Positions 8,501 to 17,558 are shown, counted from the first letter of the stretch. The stretch: DNA of 64,000 nt from Caulobacter vibrioides (GCF_002858865.1 NZ_PJRR01000014.1:1-64000); one strand, 5' to 3'. Numbers and translations are program-made. Notes: generated by a model from the letters alone, not told the origin.

Positions 8501-9481
8501 CTACAGCCTGACCGACCGGACCAACGCGAGAAGCCGCCTGAATTCCTCGTCGTTGCTGTTGCCTTTCCAGAAGTTCGCGAAGCGGCATACGACTTGCAAA
8601 TTGCCGCGATCATAGTGCCCACTGCTATCGATGCGATCGAGCGAGCAGAGCATCTGAGGATCCTCGCAGTCCCCGGCGTACTGAAGCTTCAGTCCAGTAA
8701 GAGCGCAAACACCTTCTTGGTCCTTGATCAAGTTTCGGATGTAGGCCTTGAATTCGTCTTCATCCTCGAAGCCATTCAGCTTCAACTTGACGGTCTTCAA
8801 AACCTGCTGGCCGTTCGCCTGAGCAACCGTCTTCTTGACCGTATCGACCATATCCCAGATCGACTTTTCTACCGCATCGTAGACGACTGCGCCGCCCCGG
8901 CCCGCGTTGGCGACCTTTGTGCGCCATATCGGCCGGTCTTCCCACTCGCTCAGATCGTCGCCGTTGACCAGGGCCAGCGCATAGGCGGCGTAGTCGGGCG
9001 AGAGCTGTTGAAGCGTGCCCTCGGTGAACAGGAAGTCCCTGGCCTTGGGGTGCAGGCCGTTCCAGCTCAGACGCGCGCCCTTGCGGGTGCGGTCCGACCA
9101 GGGATCGGCGGGCTTATGCAGTTCGTAGATGCGCGGACCGTCGCGCTCGGGCGTGAACGCGGCCTCTAGCGTCACCGTCATCGGCTCGGGATGGGTGATG
9201 GTCCACCACAGCTCGTCCTTGGCGCGGTGGATCCAGAGATCGCCAGACGTCTCGCTGATGATCTCCATCAGGCTGTACCAGCGCGAGGCGACCGGCTTGG
9301 TCGGGACCTGGCCGCGCGCGGTCTTCAGATTGGCCAGGGCGTGGGCGATGTAGCCATGGCGATCGCCGCGCTCCCAATAAGGCTGCGCGTCCTCGTTGTT
9401 GATGGTCGCGACCGTGCTCTTCGCCAGACACTTGGGCCACAGGTAGTTTTCCTGGCCGAAGTTGGCGATGAAGACCCTCAT
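8501..9481 (-). CDS. HNH-type endonuclease overlapping hsdS (type I R-M accessory gene)
   Basis: This is a 326-residue protein. The last 80 residues look like an HNH nuclease: GVCALTG (C259), then LCSLDRIDSSGHYDRGNLQVVC (about 278-299, with D282, H289, N294) and FWKG. The first 230 residues form an unassigned domain rich in tryptophan, beginning MRVFIANFGQENYLWP. Its ATG overlaps the hsdS stop codon by 4 bp (ATGA), so it is the fourth gene of a hsdR-hsdM-hsdS operon and probably co-translated with hsdS. I believe similar proteins occur beside other type I systems, but no function is known to me. It could be an additional restriction activity or a modifier of the complex. The antisense open frame at 8459-9169 is a shadow. 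Confidence 0.75.
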   Translation of the reverse strand: MRVFIANFGQENYLWPKCLAKSTVATINNEDAQPYWERGDRHGYIAHALANLKTARGQVPTKPVASRWYSLMEIISETSGDLWIHRAKDELWWTITHPEPMTVTLEAAFTPERDGPRIYELHKPADPWSDRTRKGARLSWNGLHPKARDFLFTEGTLQQLSPDYAAYALALVNGDDLSEWEDRPIWRTKVANAGRGGAVVYDAVEKSIWDMVDTVKKTVAQANGQQVLKTVKLKLNGFEDEDEFKAYIRNLIKDQEGVCALTGLKLQYAGDCEDPQMLCSLDRIDSSGHYDRGNLQVVCRFANFWKGNSNDEEFRRLLALVRSVRL

Positions 9482-11010
9482 GCAGCGACGGCCTTTCGCC
9501 CCCGCCTAGCCTTGGGCGCGGCGGCGCGTTCGGCGCGGATGCGGTCAAGCAGTACGCTGGCAGGCTCGTCGGCGGGGTCCTGAGGGACAAGCTCACCCCG
9601 GAAGGCCTTCGCGAGGATCGCTTGATCAAGGCGGTCGAGTAGGCGGCGGGCGGCGGCGGCTTCGGCGACGAGGCGGTCGATCTCGACAAACGCCGCTCGT
9701 ATCCGCTTCCAGATCAACAGTTGCTCATCGAACGGCATAAGCGGAACGCCTAAACCACGCAGCTTCGTGCCGTTCACGTTGGCTTGGCCGACCTGTTGGC
9801 TTGTGGCCGTAGCCACCCAGCTACGCCCGAACGACGAGTTGATGTAGGCCGAGAGGAGTTCCGGCAGATAAGACACTGATTTGAGGCGGATCAGGTAGGA
9901 GGCAAAGGACATTGAACCGCCGCCCCCCCTAAAGACCGCTGTCTTTCCCACGAGTTCCGGACTGTTGGTGCGGTTGAAAAGCAGATCGCCATCTTGGAGT
10001 AGGAGGTCGGGAAACTCCTCGTGATCTTCCGGCAGATACTTGAGCTTCCCGTAATCGAGCTGCCCCTCGACGATATTGCCCATCCGCAGGACCGGGACAG
10101 CGGGCTCATCGGATGTTTTGGCGGAGCTACCATACTGTAGTAGCGACGTCAGTTCATCAACCGAGGCCCAGCGCCACGTTCCAGGCAGTTCAAGCTGCTC
10201 TGGCACCCAATCCGCAGTCTCGGCGGCCTCATATTTTCCACGGCGCTTGGGCAAGCTTTCCCAGGCCAATCGCCGGGCTTGATCCTGTTCGCGGACTGTT
10301 GCGGCCGCCTGGCTATGGGACGCGCGCCACTCCGCCGTCAGCTCCCCGCTGAACGCCTTAGCCAGCACCGCCTGCTTGTAGCGGGCGGCGAGGTCAGAGA
10401 TGCGATCGAGGTCGGCGCGAGCACGCGCCGTGCAAGCGGTCAGGTCGTCGAGCTTCTCCACGATCCGCCGTTGTTCGGCGAGAGGCGGAAGGCAGATATG
10501 GAAAGCCTTGACCTCCGGAAAGTAGATCGTGGTGTGCGTCGTGCCCTTGCCGAAACGACGGATGTCATCGCCCTCGGCCAACAGCGCGTACATGAGAAAT
10601 CGGGGCTCCAAGCCCTCTTCGAAGCAGGTCCAGGTTACAAAGTCCTGGCTGGTCGCCATTGGGCGATCCATCTGGACCACGTAACCCACAGATGCAGTGC
10701 GCGAAAGGCACACCGTACCCGCTGGCAAAAGTCGCGCGGACGAGTTCTCTAGTCCGGCTTCAGTGATCGTCTGCTGGGTCGTCCTGATCAGGCCACCGTG
10801 ATGCTGAGCGGCGTCGCGGATACCGATCCACGGCACATCTCCATCCCAATACGAAGGCACGGAGCGGCTGGGCGTATGACCAGTCCCCAACTCAGAGACG
10901 TCATACAAAGATGTCCATACCCATCCAGTCGGAGCATCCTCCTCCGGTGAACCGACACTAAGTGCTGCTCTGCCCCTGATCAGAGTTGTAGTAGCGGCCC
11001 GACCGCTCAC
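9478..11010 (-). CDS. hsdS: Type I restriction-modification specificity subunit S
   Basis: This 510-residue protein has two target-recognition domains (about residues 28-175 and 265-430), each followed by a conserved helix. The first helix carries the signature LPPLAEQRRIVEKLD and the second the weaker LMPFDEQLLIWKRI. Further repeats include YKQAVLAKAFSGELT and LDQAILAKAFRGELV. It determines the bipartite DNA target recognised by the HsdM methyltransferase and HsdR nuclease. The start is GTG, overlapping the hsdM stop by GTGA; its own stop overlaps the HNH gene start. Both TRDs appear complete, with no frameshift or inverted partial copy nearby, so phase-variable shuffling is not suggested. 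The target cannot be predicted by eye. Confidence 0.93.
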   Translation of the reverse strand: MSGRAATTTLIRGRAALSVGSPEEDAPTGWVWTSLYDVSELGTGHTPSRSVPSYWDGDVPWIGIRDAAQHHGGLIRTTQQTITEAGLENSSARLLPAGTVCLSRTASVGYVVQMDRPMATSQDFVTWTCFEEGLEPRFLMYALLAEGDDIRRFGKGTTHTTIYFPEVKAFHICLPPLAEQRRIVEKLDDLTACTARARADLDRISDLAARYKQAVLAKAFSGELTAEWRASHSQAAATVREQDQARRLAWESLPKRRGKYEAAETADWVPEQLELPGTWRWASVDELTSLLQYGSSAKTSDEPAVPVLRMGNIVEGQLDYGKLKYLPEDHEEFPDLLLQDGDLLFNRTNSPELVGKTAVFRGGGGSMSFASYLIRLKSVSYLPELLSAYINSSFGRSWVATATSQQVGQANVNGTKLRGLGVPLMPFDEQLLIWKRIRAAFVEIDRLVAEAAAARRLLDRLDQAILAKAFRGELVPQDPADEPASVLLDRIRAERAAAPKARRGRKAVAA

Positions 11011-12506
11011 GCCTCAACCTCCGCCAGCACGGCCTCCTCACCGGCAAGCTCGGCCTCCACCGCCTCAACCTCAGATAGGGCCGCCCGCAAGTGGCCAAGG
11101 ATCGCCGCCGCTATGTCCTCCGGATCGCTGAGATCGTCTTCGACGACGTTGCTGTCGTCGCGCAGCCAGGCGATGTCGAGGTTGTCGTTGCGGGCGACGA
11201 TGTCGGCGCGGCTGAAGTAGCGGAAGCGTCCCTCGGGACCTTCGTCCTGGCGCGGCGAGCCGCCGTTCGGATCCTCTCCATAGGCCGACTCGAAGGCTGC
11301 GAAGTCCTCGGCTCGCAGCGGACGGGTCTTGCCGAAAGCCGGCATGTTGGCCCGCAGGTCGTAGATCCAGACGCCCTTGGTGTTGCCCCGGTCCGTATGG
11401 CCGCGCTGGAGGAACAGCACGTTCGTCTTCACGCCCTGCGCGTAGAAGATCCCAGTGGGTAGGCGCAGGATGGTGTGCAGATTGGCCAGCTCCATCGCCC
11501 ACTGGCGCAGGCGCTTACCGGTATTGTCCTCGAACAGCACGTTGTCCGGCAGCACCACCGCCGCGCGACCGCCAGGCTTGAGCGCCCGGATGATGTGTTC
11601 GACGAAGGCCAACTGCTTGTTCGAGGTCTCGGCCGTCACCGAGAAGTCGGCGCGGTTGGGTCGACCGCCGCCCTTCTTGGTCCCGAACGGCGGGTTGGTC
11701 AGGATCAGGTTGGCCTTTTCCAGCCCCTCCCCCTCCGACGTCAGGGTGTCCCCCAAGACCACCGTGCCCTCGATGCCATGCAGCATCAGGTTCATCAGCG
11801 CCAGGCGCTGAGTGTCAGGAACCAGCTCCACGCCCAGGAAGGCGTTGTGGCGCTGGAAATAAGCCTGGGGCGCGGTGAGGTCGTAGAGCTGGTCCGTCGC
11901 CGCCTTGATGGCGTGGTCGGCGGCGACGAGGAAGCCGCCGGTGCCGGCGGCCGGGTCCTGGATCACCTCGCCCGCCTTGGGCTTCATTAGGCGGATGATG
12001 CAATCGATCAGCGGGCGGGGCGTGAAGTACTGGCCCGCGCCGGACTTTTTCTCCGCCGCGTTCTTTTCCAGCAGGCCTTCGTACAGCTCGCCCAGCCCTT
12101 CCTCGCGGGCCGAGAACCAGTCGAGGCCGTCGATCGCTGTCGTCAGGGCCTTCAGATTGGCGGGCTTGCGAAGCTTGGTCTGGGCGTCGGTGAAGATCGC
12201 CTGGACCGTGCGGTCCGAGGACTTGCCCAGCTCCAGCAAGGTCCGCTTGTAGTGATCGAGCTGATCAACGCCGTCACGCCGCGCGATCTCGCTCCAGCGA
12301 TAGGCGGCCGGCAGCCGCTCTTCGCGCAACTGGCCCTCGCGGTCGGTAACCTCAGACATCATCTTCAGGAAGAGCAAGAAGGTCAGCTCGGTGACGTAGT
12401 CCTGGTAGGTGACGCCGTCGTCGCGCAGGACGTTGCAGAGGTTCCAGAGCTTGGCGACGATGTCCTGGGTCGTGACCTTGCCGCGCGTCAGCTCGCCGTA
12501 CGCCAT
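11007..12506 (-). CDS. hsdM: Type I restriction-modification N6-adenine methyltransferase subunit M
   Basis: This 499-residue protein has the N-terminal helical domain of HsdM (about residues 10-140) and the SAM-dependent methyltransferase domain with motif I DPAAGTGGFL (184-193) and catalytic motif IV NPPF (271-274). It methylates adenine in the site chosen by HsdS and protects the host DNA from HsdR. It begins with ATG at 12506, inside the last codons of hsdR (19-bp overlap), and ends overlapping hsdS. The tight overlaps indicate one transcript with translation coupling. All key motifs are intact, so methylation at this element's specificity should be active. Confidence 0.95.
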   Translation of the reverse strand: MAYGELTRGKVTTQDIVAKLWNLCNVLRDDGVTYQDYVTELTFLLFLKMMSEVTDREGQLREERLPAAYRWSEIARRDGVDQLDHYKRTLLELGKSSDRTVQAIFTDAQTKLRKPANLKALTTAIDGLDWFSAREEGLGELYEGLLEKNAAEKKSGAGQYFTPRPLIDCIIRLMKPKAGEVIQDPAAGTGGFLVAADHAIKAATDQLYDLTAPQAYFQRHNAFLGVELVPDTQRLALMNLMLHGIEGTVVLGDTLTSEGEGLEKANLILTNPPFGTKKGGGRPNRADFSVTAETSNKQLAFVEHIIRALKPGGRAAVVLPDNVLFEDNTGKRLRQWAMELANLHTILRLPTGIFYAQGVKTNVLFLQRGHTDRGNTKGVWIYDLRANMPAFGKTRPLRAEDFAAFESAYGEDPNGGSPRQDEGPEGRFRYFSRADIVARNDNLDIAWLRDDSNVVEDDLSDPEDIAAAILGHLRAALSEVEAVEAELAGEEAVLAEVEA

Positions 12507-15500
12507 ACTTCCTCGCTAAGGTCCGCCAGGACCTGTTCCATCTTGCCGCCGAACAACCGGTCGATGACGCGGAAGCCGCCGTCGGCGCTGAACGGCTCCT
12601 CGTCCAAGGCCTGGCGATCGACGACCACCATCTTCTCGAGCTGCTGGCCGATCCGACGCAGCCAGCGCACCTGAACCGGCGTCCAGTCGCCTTTCCGAAT
12701 GATGGCGTCAACCGCTCGACGGACCCGATCGGCATACGGGACCAGGGGATCGCCCAACGCTACCTGGCGGATGAAGCCGATGATCGAGGCGGCGATGTCC
12801 TCGTTTCGCGCCTCGGCCCAGGCGCGCTGAAGGCTAAGGTCAGTGAAGCCCTGGGCGTCGAGTTGGAGCTTTAGCTCTCGCAGCGCCTCGCGGGTGAGTT
12901 CGCGCGGACGCTGTACGACGGTGGCCAGGGCGGCGATCTGGTTGACGTTGTCGCGGATGAAGCGCTCGAAGGCGGACAGGTAATCCTCCGGCCGCTCCGC
13001 GTTTCCATAGCCGTGCGAGACGTCGATTACCGCGTCGTCGTGTTGCGAGATCGCCACCAGGAACGGCGTCCCGCCCTGGGTCTGGTAGTCGAGCGCCGGA
13101 CCCAGCCCCGGCCGCTCGCGCGCCCAGGCCGTCAGGTCTTCCAACGCCCCGTGGCGGAACCGATCCAGGATGTCTTCCGGCGTCTCGCCCGACGCCAACT
13201 GAACCTTCGCGCGCGCCTCGTCGGTCAGACGCTTCAGGCGCCGGCTCAGCATGACGATGATCTGGTCGCGCAGGTCGGCGCGGATCCGGGCGTCCTCGAT
13301 GCGCCCCAGCTCTTCGAGCAGTTGCCCGAGGGTGATCTTGGGATCGGCCACGACGGGCCGCATCTCGGTCAGGTTCTGCAGGTGGCTGTAGAGGTCCACG
13401 GCGTCGAAGACGCGGAAGGTCTCTTTGCCGATCTCAGGACAGGTTCGCGTCGCGCGGCCCAGCATCTGGTCATACAGGATCCGGCTGTTCACGCGGCGCA
13501 GGAAGACCAGGTTGGTGATCTTCGGAATATCGACGCCGGTGGTCAGCAGATCGACCGTGACGGCGATCTTGGGCAGCGCGTCGTTACGGAAACTCAGGAT
13601 CTTCTTCGAGACCTGATCGACCTTGCCCGTCAGCTTCTGGATCGCCGCGTCCTCGATCTCGCCATAGGCGTCGCGGAAGGCATCCTTCAGGGCCTTCACG
13701 ACCATGTCGGCGTGGGCGTCCGAGACGGCGAAAACCAGCGTCTTGCCGGGATCGGCCAGATCGATGTGCTTGGTCAGCTCGACGGCGACGGCGCGATTGA
13801 AGTTCTCGGTGATGACGGTGCGGTTGAACGCCTCGACCTCGAAGTCGAGCTGGTCCGGCAGAGTGACGCTCTGCAGCTCGCCCGTGGGAGCGTGGATGAA
13901 GTCCACATCCTCTTCGGCCATGAAATGGATGCCGCCCTGCGCCAGAGCGGTCGTGATCCGGACGGGCGGTTCGTGATCGATCAGGAAGTCGTCAACCACC
14001 GCCTCGCGATAGCCATAGGTGAAGATCGGAGCGCCGAAGATTTGGGTCGTGTGCAGGGCGGGCGTCGCCGTCAGACCAATCTTGGTGGCGTCGAAATAGT
14101 CCAGAACCTGGCGGTACTTGGAGACGTAATCGTCCTGGTCGCGGAAGGTCAGTTCGGCGTCGGACATCTCGCGGTCGAGCAGATAGCCGCGATGGCACTC
14201 GTCCACGATCATCAGATCGTACTGATCGACATACGGGGCCTTCTTAGGGTCGTTCGCGTATAGCACCCGCTTCACCAGGCCCTGGATCGTGCAAATATGG
14301 ACGCGGGTGTCGGCTTCGGGCTGGATGTCTTCCAGGCCCTTGAGCCCAAAGATCTCGGCGAACGCCTTTCCCGCTTCGACCTTAGTCGTGCTGAACTCGC
14401 GCTCGGTCTGTTCGCCTAGAGCGCTGCGATCGACGACGAAGCAGACCCGGCCGAAGCGCTGCGACGCGATAAGCCGGTAAAGCATGGCGATGGCCAGCTT
14501 GGTCTTGCCCGTCCCCGTCGCCATGCCGATCAGCATGTTGGTGCGGTTCTCAGCGAGCCCCCTCTCGACCGCTTCGATCGCCTTGCGCTGATACGGACGC
14601 AGCGGGAAGCCGAAGTCGAAGCCCTTGGTCTTGAGCTTTTCCTCCGCCGCCGCCTGATCCAAGCGCAGGCGCTCCAGCAGCCCTTCCGGCGTCGGCCAGG
14701 CTGGCAGGGCGCCGGCTGGATTGGTCGGTCGCCGGACATCCCGGCGCCAGATCCCAGACGCCGTTTCGAGCTGCTTTAGATAAGGACGGCCGTTCGTCGA
14801 GAAGACGAAGGGAGCCTTCATCTGGCCCCACGGAGCGCCTTCAACCAAAAGCTCGGGCTCAACGCGGATCCCGGCTGCATAGCGTTCGGCCTGGGGAAGC
14901 ACGCTCATGACATTGGCGTTGCGCCGCTTGGCTTCGACGACGCCGACCAGCTTTAGGCCGGCGAATAGCGCATAGTCCGCCGGGCCGCTGTCGGTTGGCC
15001 ACTCGGCAATGGCCAGGTTTTGCCCCTTCACCGGGCGCGCGCCTCTGGCGTAGCGGAGCCTTACAGTGTCCGCTTCCCACTTCGCGTCGCGGAGCTGCAG
15101 ATCGATAATGGCGCGCGTCGCGGCCTCGTCGAGGACGATCCCGCCTTCCGCCTTCGTCGCCGCAGCTTCCATGGCGGCCAGCTCTGGCGCGGTGGCCTTC
15201 TGGGCTTGCTGCTGCGTGGCGAGCAGCTTGGCCTTTACCGCCTCGGCGGCGGCTTCAGCCTCCTCGGCCAGCGATTGCCAGACGCGTTTTTCCTCGGCCT
15301 CGGCGTTCAGCCGCTCAGAGGTCGCCATGTTCTCGCGTTCGAGCGCTTCGGCCCTAGCGGCGGCGGTCTCGGCGGCGGAACGATGCGCATCCGCCTCGGC
15401 GCGCAGGGCATCGAGTTGAGCTCGTAGCTCGGCGGTCGGATCCTCTGGCGCCGGCGGCGGCGCGAAGGGTCCGGGAGCGAACTCTGGCTGGCCGCCGTAG

Positions 15501-15871
15501 CTTCGGACGAACCACACCGCCAACTGCCTGGCGTTCTTCAGCGCCGTGAGCGCGACCGCGAAATCGTCGAGGTCCCCGTGGTTGGCCTTGTTCCCCGCCA
15601 CGCGCAGATTGTGGAACAGGGCTAGGGGTGTCGGGGGAACGAACGACGCCCGCCCCAGCTCGCCTAGGATATCGACGAACCGCTCGTCGTACGAACGCAA
15701 CGACCCGGTTCGGGCGGCGATCTCCTTGGCCAGCAATTCAGCGAATTGCCGGAGCTTAAGCAGGGTCGTGTTGGGGTCGGTGCGGAAATAGTGGTCGGCC
15801 TGAGCCGCCAGACGGAAGAGCTGGGGCCCATGCGCGCGAAGAAACTCGAAGTTGGCGCTCTTAGGCTGCAT
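12488..15871 (-). CDS. hsdR: Type I restriction endonuclease subunit R
   Basis: This protein is about 1127 residues. From the N-terminus it has a DUF4145-like helical domain (1-130), a coiled-coil region rich in Ala and Glu (about 145-240), a PD-(D/E)XK-type nuclease core (D299 ... VEAKRR with E313 and K315), then the SF2 motor with Walker A ATGTGKT (451-457), DECH box (557-560) and GLTATP. The C-terminal part resembles EcoEI-type R subunits. It translocates and cuts unmodified DNA using HsdM/HsdS. The frame extends to 15925, but the ATG at 15871 starts the family's usual SANFEFL segment. It is first gene of the operon and divergent from the stand-alone DUF4145 gene. All catalytic motifs are intact. 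Confidence 0.93.
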   Translation of the reverse strand: MQPKSANFEFLRAHGPQLFRLAAQADHYFRTDPNTTLLKLRQFAELLAKEIAARTGSLRSYDERFVDILGELGRASFVPPTPLALFHNLRVAGNKANHGDLDDFAVALTALKNARQLAVWFVRSYGGQPEFAPGPFAPPPAPEDPTAELRAQLDALRAEADAHRSAAETAAARAEALERENMATSERLNAEAEEKRVWQSLAEEAEAAAEAVKAKLLATQQQAQKATAPELAAMEAAATKAEGGIVLDEAATRAIIDLQLRDAKWEADTVRLRYARGARPVKGQNLAIAEWPTDSGPADYALFAGLKLVGVVEAKRRNANVMSVLPQAERYAAGIRVEPELLVEGAPWGQMKAPFVFSTNGRPYLKQLETASGIWRRDVRRPTNPAGALPAWPTPEGLLERLRLDQAAAEEKLKTKGFDFGFPLRPYQRKAIEAVERGLAENRTNMLIGMATGTGKTKLAIAMLYRLIASQRFGRVCFVVDRSALGEQTEREFSTTKVEAGKAFAEIFGLKGLEDIQPEADTRVHICTIQGLVKRVLYANDPKKAPYVDQYDLMIVDECHRGYLLDREMSDAELTFRDQDDYVSKYRQVLDYFDATKIGLTATPALHTTQIFGAPIFTYGYREAVVDDFLIDHEPPVRITTALAQGGIHFMAEEDVDFIHAPTGELQSVTLPDQLDFEVEAFNRTVITENFNRAVAVELTKHIDLADPGKTLVFAVSDAHADMVVKALKDAFRDAYGEIEDAAIQKLTGKVDQVSKKILSFRNDALPKIAVTVDLLTTGVDIPKITNLVFLRRVNSRILYDQMLGRATRTCPEIGKETFRVFDAVDLYSHLQNLTEMRPVVADPKITLGQLLEELGRIEDARIRADLRDQIIVMLSRRLKRLTDEARAKVQLASGETPEDILDRFRHGALEDLTAWARERPGLGPALDYQTQGGTPFLVAISQHDDAVIDVSHGYGNAERPEDYLSAFERFIRDNVNQIAALATVVQRPRELTREALRELKLQLDAQGFTDLSLQRAWAEARNEDIAASIIGFIRQVALGDPLVPYADRVRRAVDAIIRKGDWTPVQVRWLRRIGQQLEKMVVVDRQALDEEPFSADGGFRVIDRLFGGKMEQVLADLSEEVWRTAS

Positions 15872-16007
15872 CCGGTCCCCGGCCGATAACCGGAGCAATT
15901 GAGACGAAACGTTGGACCAGCGCAACCGGTTGTAGAGCTTGGAAAATGGGCTGGATGATAGACATATCTCTATCGCTTAGCCGCTTGGTCAAGCTAGCTA
16001 TGGTCGC

Positions 16008-16706
16008 ATGAGTACCTCTGAACAGGTTCGGGTCAGGTGTAACGTCTGCATGCGTGATACATTTCACGACGTAAAGACAACGTACTACGAACGCTCCTAC
16101 AGCGCCGACGATGAGTTTTGGTCAGACGACCACTACCAAGTGTTGCGTTGCGGCGGATGCAAGGAGGTGTCGTTCCTACACCGCAGCTACTTCTCCGAAG
16201 ATACGACCAATGTCCGCAAGCCGAACGGAGAGTGGGACGTAGAGTGCACCCCCACAGACCAGATTTATCCTCCCCGCCTGGCCCGGCCAGTACCTGATTG
16301 GATCGGCAAAATCTCCGATCATGAAGTGCAACAGCTTCTTCGTGAGGTTTACGTAGCTCTTCAAAGTGGAGCATTTCGACTTAGCACCACAGGAGTTCGT
16401 ACGGTCCTTGAGCGGACCATGGTTAATCATGTTGGCGACCAAGGGTCATTCCACTCAAATCTCGCCGCTTTCGTGAGCGCCGGCCATCTGCCCGCCGGCC
16501 TAAGGGAAGCGTTTGAGATTATATTGGACGCCGGTAGCGCATCGGCGCATCGGGCGTTTGAGCCCGATAACGATGTCTTCTCGCACATTATGGACGCGCT
16601 CGAGAACATGCTCTGGCAAATATACGTGCTGCCTGAGAAGGCGAGCAGCATCAAAGCCGCGACGCCGCCTAGGCCAAAAAAGACTTCAGCGGCCAAGCGC
16701 GAGTAG
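16008..16706 (+). CDS. Stand-alone DUF4145 protein with N-terminal zinc ribbon
   Basis: This 232-residue protein starts with a zinc-ribbon-like pair (CNVC at about 11-14 and CGGC about 30 residues later). A DUF4145 helical domain follows (about 105-210), recognisable by TTGVRTVLERTM, the GSASAHR motif and a terminal MDALENMLWQIYVLP helix. The HsdR subunit encoded divergently 136 bp away has a matching helical domain at its own N-terminus (KLRQFAELLAKEI ... VAGNKANHG). DUF4145 proteins are frequent in defence neighbourhoods and their biochemical role is unclear to me. The gene has lower GC than the flanking chromosome. It may modulate the restriction complex, but that is inference from domain sharing and position only. 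Confidence 0.75.
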   Translation: MSTSEQVRVRCNVCMRDTFHDVKTTYYERSYSADDEFWSDDHYQVLRCGGCKEVSFLHRSYFSEDTTNVRKPNGEWDVECTPTDQIYPPRLARPVPDWIGKISDHEVQQLLREVYVALQSGAFRLSTTGVRTVLERTMVNHVGDQGSFHSNLAAFVSAGHLPAGLREAFEIILDAGSASAHRAFEPDNDVFSHIMDALENMLWQIYVLPEKASSIKAATPPRPKKTSAAKRE

Positions 16707-17017
16707 CGCAGAGCTCTCGCACCAATCGCGCTCAAGGTTAAGCCGCCGACGTTTTGAAATTTGCTCGCTGCACGCGGCCGCCCAGAGACGTTACGAGCGC
16801 CTGATGGGACCCACACCGGGTTGCCCCCTCCCCCCCCCGGGGGGGGCTCGGCGGGTCGTCACCGAGTAAAATCAAGCACCGGGGTGGGGGTGGGTAGGCC
16901 GCCGATCACCCTACCTTGACGTCGGCGATTTGATGCCGATTTGATGCCGGGTCGCAATCCGGTCGTCGAGCGGAGCGAGCCGACCGTGGCTAAATCATTG
17001 AAAAGAAAGGAGAAGGA
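16707..17017. other. Right end of the integrative element, non-coding
   Basis: No gene is supported here. The stretch contains a C-run followed by a G-run near 16827-16848 that can fold on itself, a G-rich segment near 16880-16895, and the subterminal TGATGCC repeat at 16931-16951. A CATTGAAAA motif just left of attR is also present inside attL at 5265-5273. These features fit the recombination end of the element. Confidence 0.5.
16931..16951 (+). repeat. Right copy of the 21-bp subterminal repeat
   Basis: This is identical to 5340-5360, in the same orientation, and is preceded here by an extra partial unit (GATTTGATGCC repeated twice in a row). It lies 66 bp inside attR and is a candidate arm-type site for the integrase or the small HTH protein. 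Confidence 0.6.
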
Positions 17018-17093
<76 letters not shown>

Positions 17094-17146
17094 CCGAAGC
17101 GATCCGAAGCGTCTTCGTGAAGACGTCCCGGCCGGGAAGGTGTGGG

Positions 17147-17175
17147 GGTATAGCGGCGGCTCGCGGACTGCGCAA
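17147..17175 (-). promoter_or_regulatory. Probable housekeeping promoter of tRNA-Val
   Basis: On the minus strand TTGCGCA is followed after 14 bp by GCTATACC. This fits the Caulobacter housekeeping consensus (TTGaCgS, 10-14 bp, GCTANAWC) and lies about 54 bp upstream of the mature tRNA 5' end. Confidence 0.6.
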
Positions 17176-17201
17176 GCCGCCTGTCGAAACTTTTTGTGGG
17201 A

Positions 17202-17558
17202 TCAGGCCGCCATCATCTTTTCGACCTCGGCGACGAGGTCGCGCAGGTGCACGGGCTTGGACAGCACCTTGGCGCCGGCGGGCGCGCGGTCCTGGGCCGA
17301 GAGGGCCACGGCGGCGAAGCCGGTGATGAACATGATGCGCAGGGACGGGTCGCGGGCGGCGGCCTGGCGGGCCACCTCGATGCCGTCCATGCCGGGCATG
17401 ACGATGTCGGTCAGCAGCAGGTCCCAGGGATGGTCCAGATGCTGAACGGCTTCCTCGCCGTCGGCGCAGGCCTGGACTTCGAAGCCGGCGCGTTCCAGCG
17501 CGCGGGCCAGGAAGCCGCGCAGGGAATCATCGTCTTCGGCGAGGAGGATGCGGGCCAT
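17202..17558 (-). CDS. cpdR: Single-domain response regulator CpdR
   Basis: This is a 118-residue receiver domain with no output domain. The acidic pocket EDDDS lies at the N-terminus, the phospho-acceptor is D51 in LLLTDIVMPGMDG, a conserved Thr/Gly FITGFAA follows strand 4, and Lys is in LSKPVHLRDLV. D51 and the 118-residue length match Caulobacter CpdR. Unphosphorylated CpdR acts as an adaptor that primes and localises the ClpXP protease for degradation of PdeA and other cell-cycle substrates; the CckA-ChpT pathway phosphorylates it. It starts with ATG at 17558. It is divergent from the amidohydrolase and lies just upstream of tRNA-Val. C. crescentus has cpdR close to sapA, so the island appears to have separated these neighbours. 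Confidence 0.92.
   Translation of the reverse strand: MARILLAEDDDSLRGFLARALERAGFEVQACADGEEAVQHLDHPWDLLLTDIVMPGMDGIEVARQAAARDPSLRIMFITGFAAVALSAQDRAPAGAKVLSKPVHLRDLVAEVEKMMAA

Larger units (their letters stand above)
5163..17017. mobile_element. Integrative element (genomic island) in tRNA-Val(GAC), about 11.9 kb
   Basis: The element is bounded by an exact 48-bp direct repeat: one copy at 5163-5210, and one at 17018-17065 inside the intact tRNA-Val gene. A tyrosine integrase gene lies just inside the left end. Cargo, in order: integrase, small HTH (AlpA/excisionase-like) protein, RepA-like ATPase, HNH nuclease, hsdS, hsdM, hsdR and a DUF4145 protein. The incoming element supplies a new 3' half for the tRNA and displaces the old half to 5163-5210, the classic arrangement for tRNA-targeting integrases. 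No conjugation genes are seen, so it would need another element for transfer, or move as a satellite. The type I restriction-modification operon makes it a defence island. Confidence 0.92.

Noticed and set aside
8459..9169. 236-residue plus-strand frame opposite the HNH gene
   Set aside because: No domain pattern and it lies fully within the minus-strand gene that is coupled to hsdS.
16827..16848. Terminator or origin in the C-run/G-run
   Set aside because: Homopolymer pairing alone is weak evidence; there is no T-run and no conserved motif.
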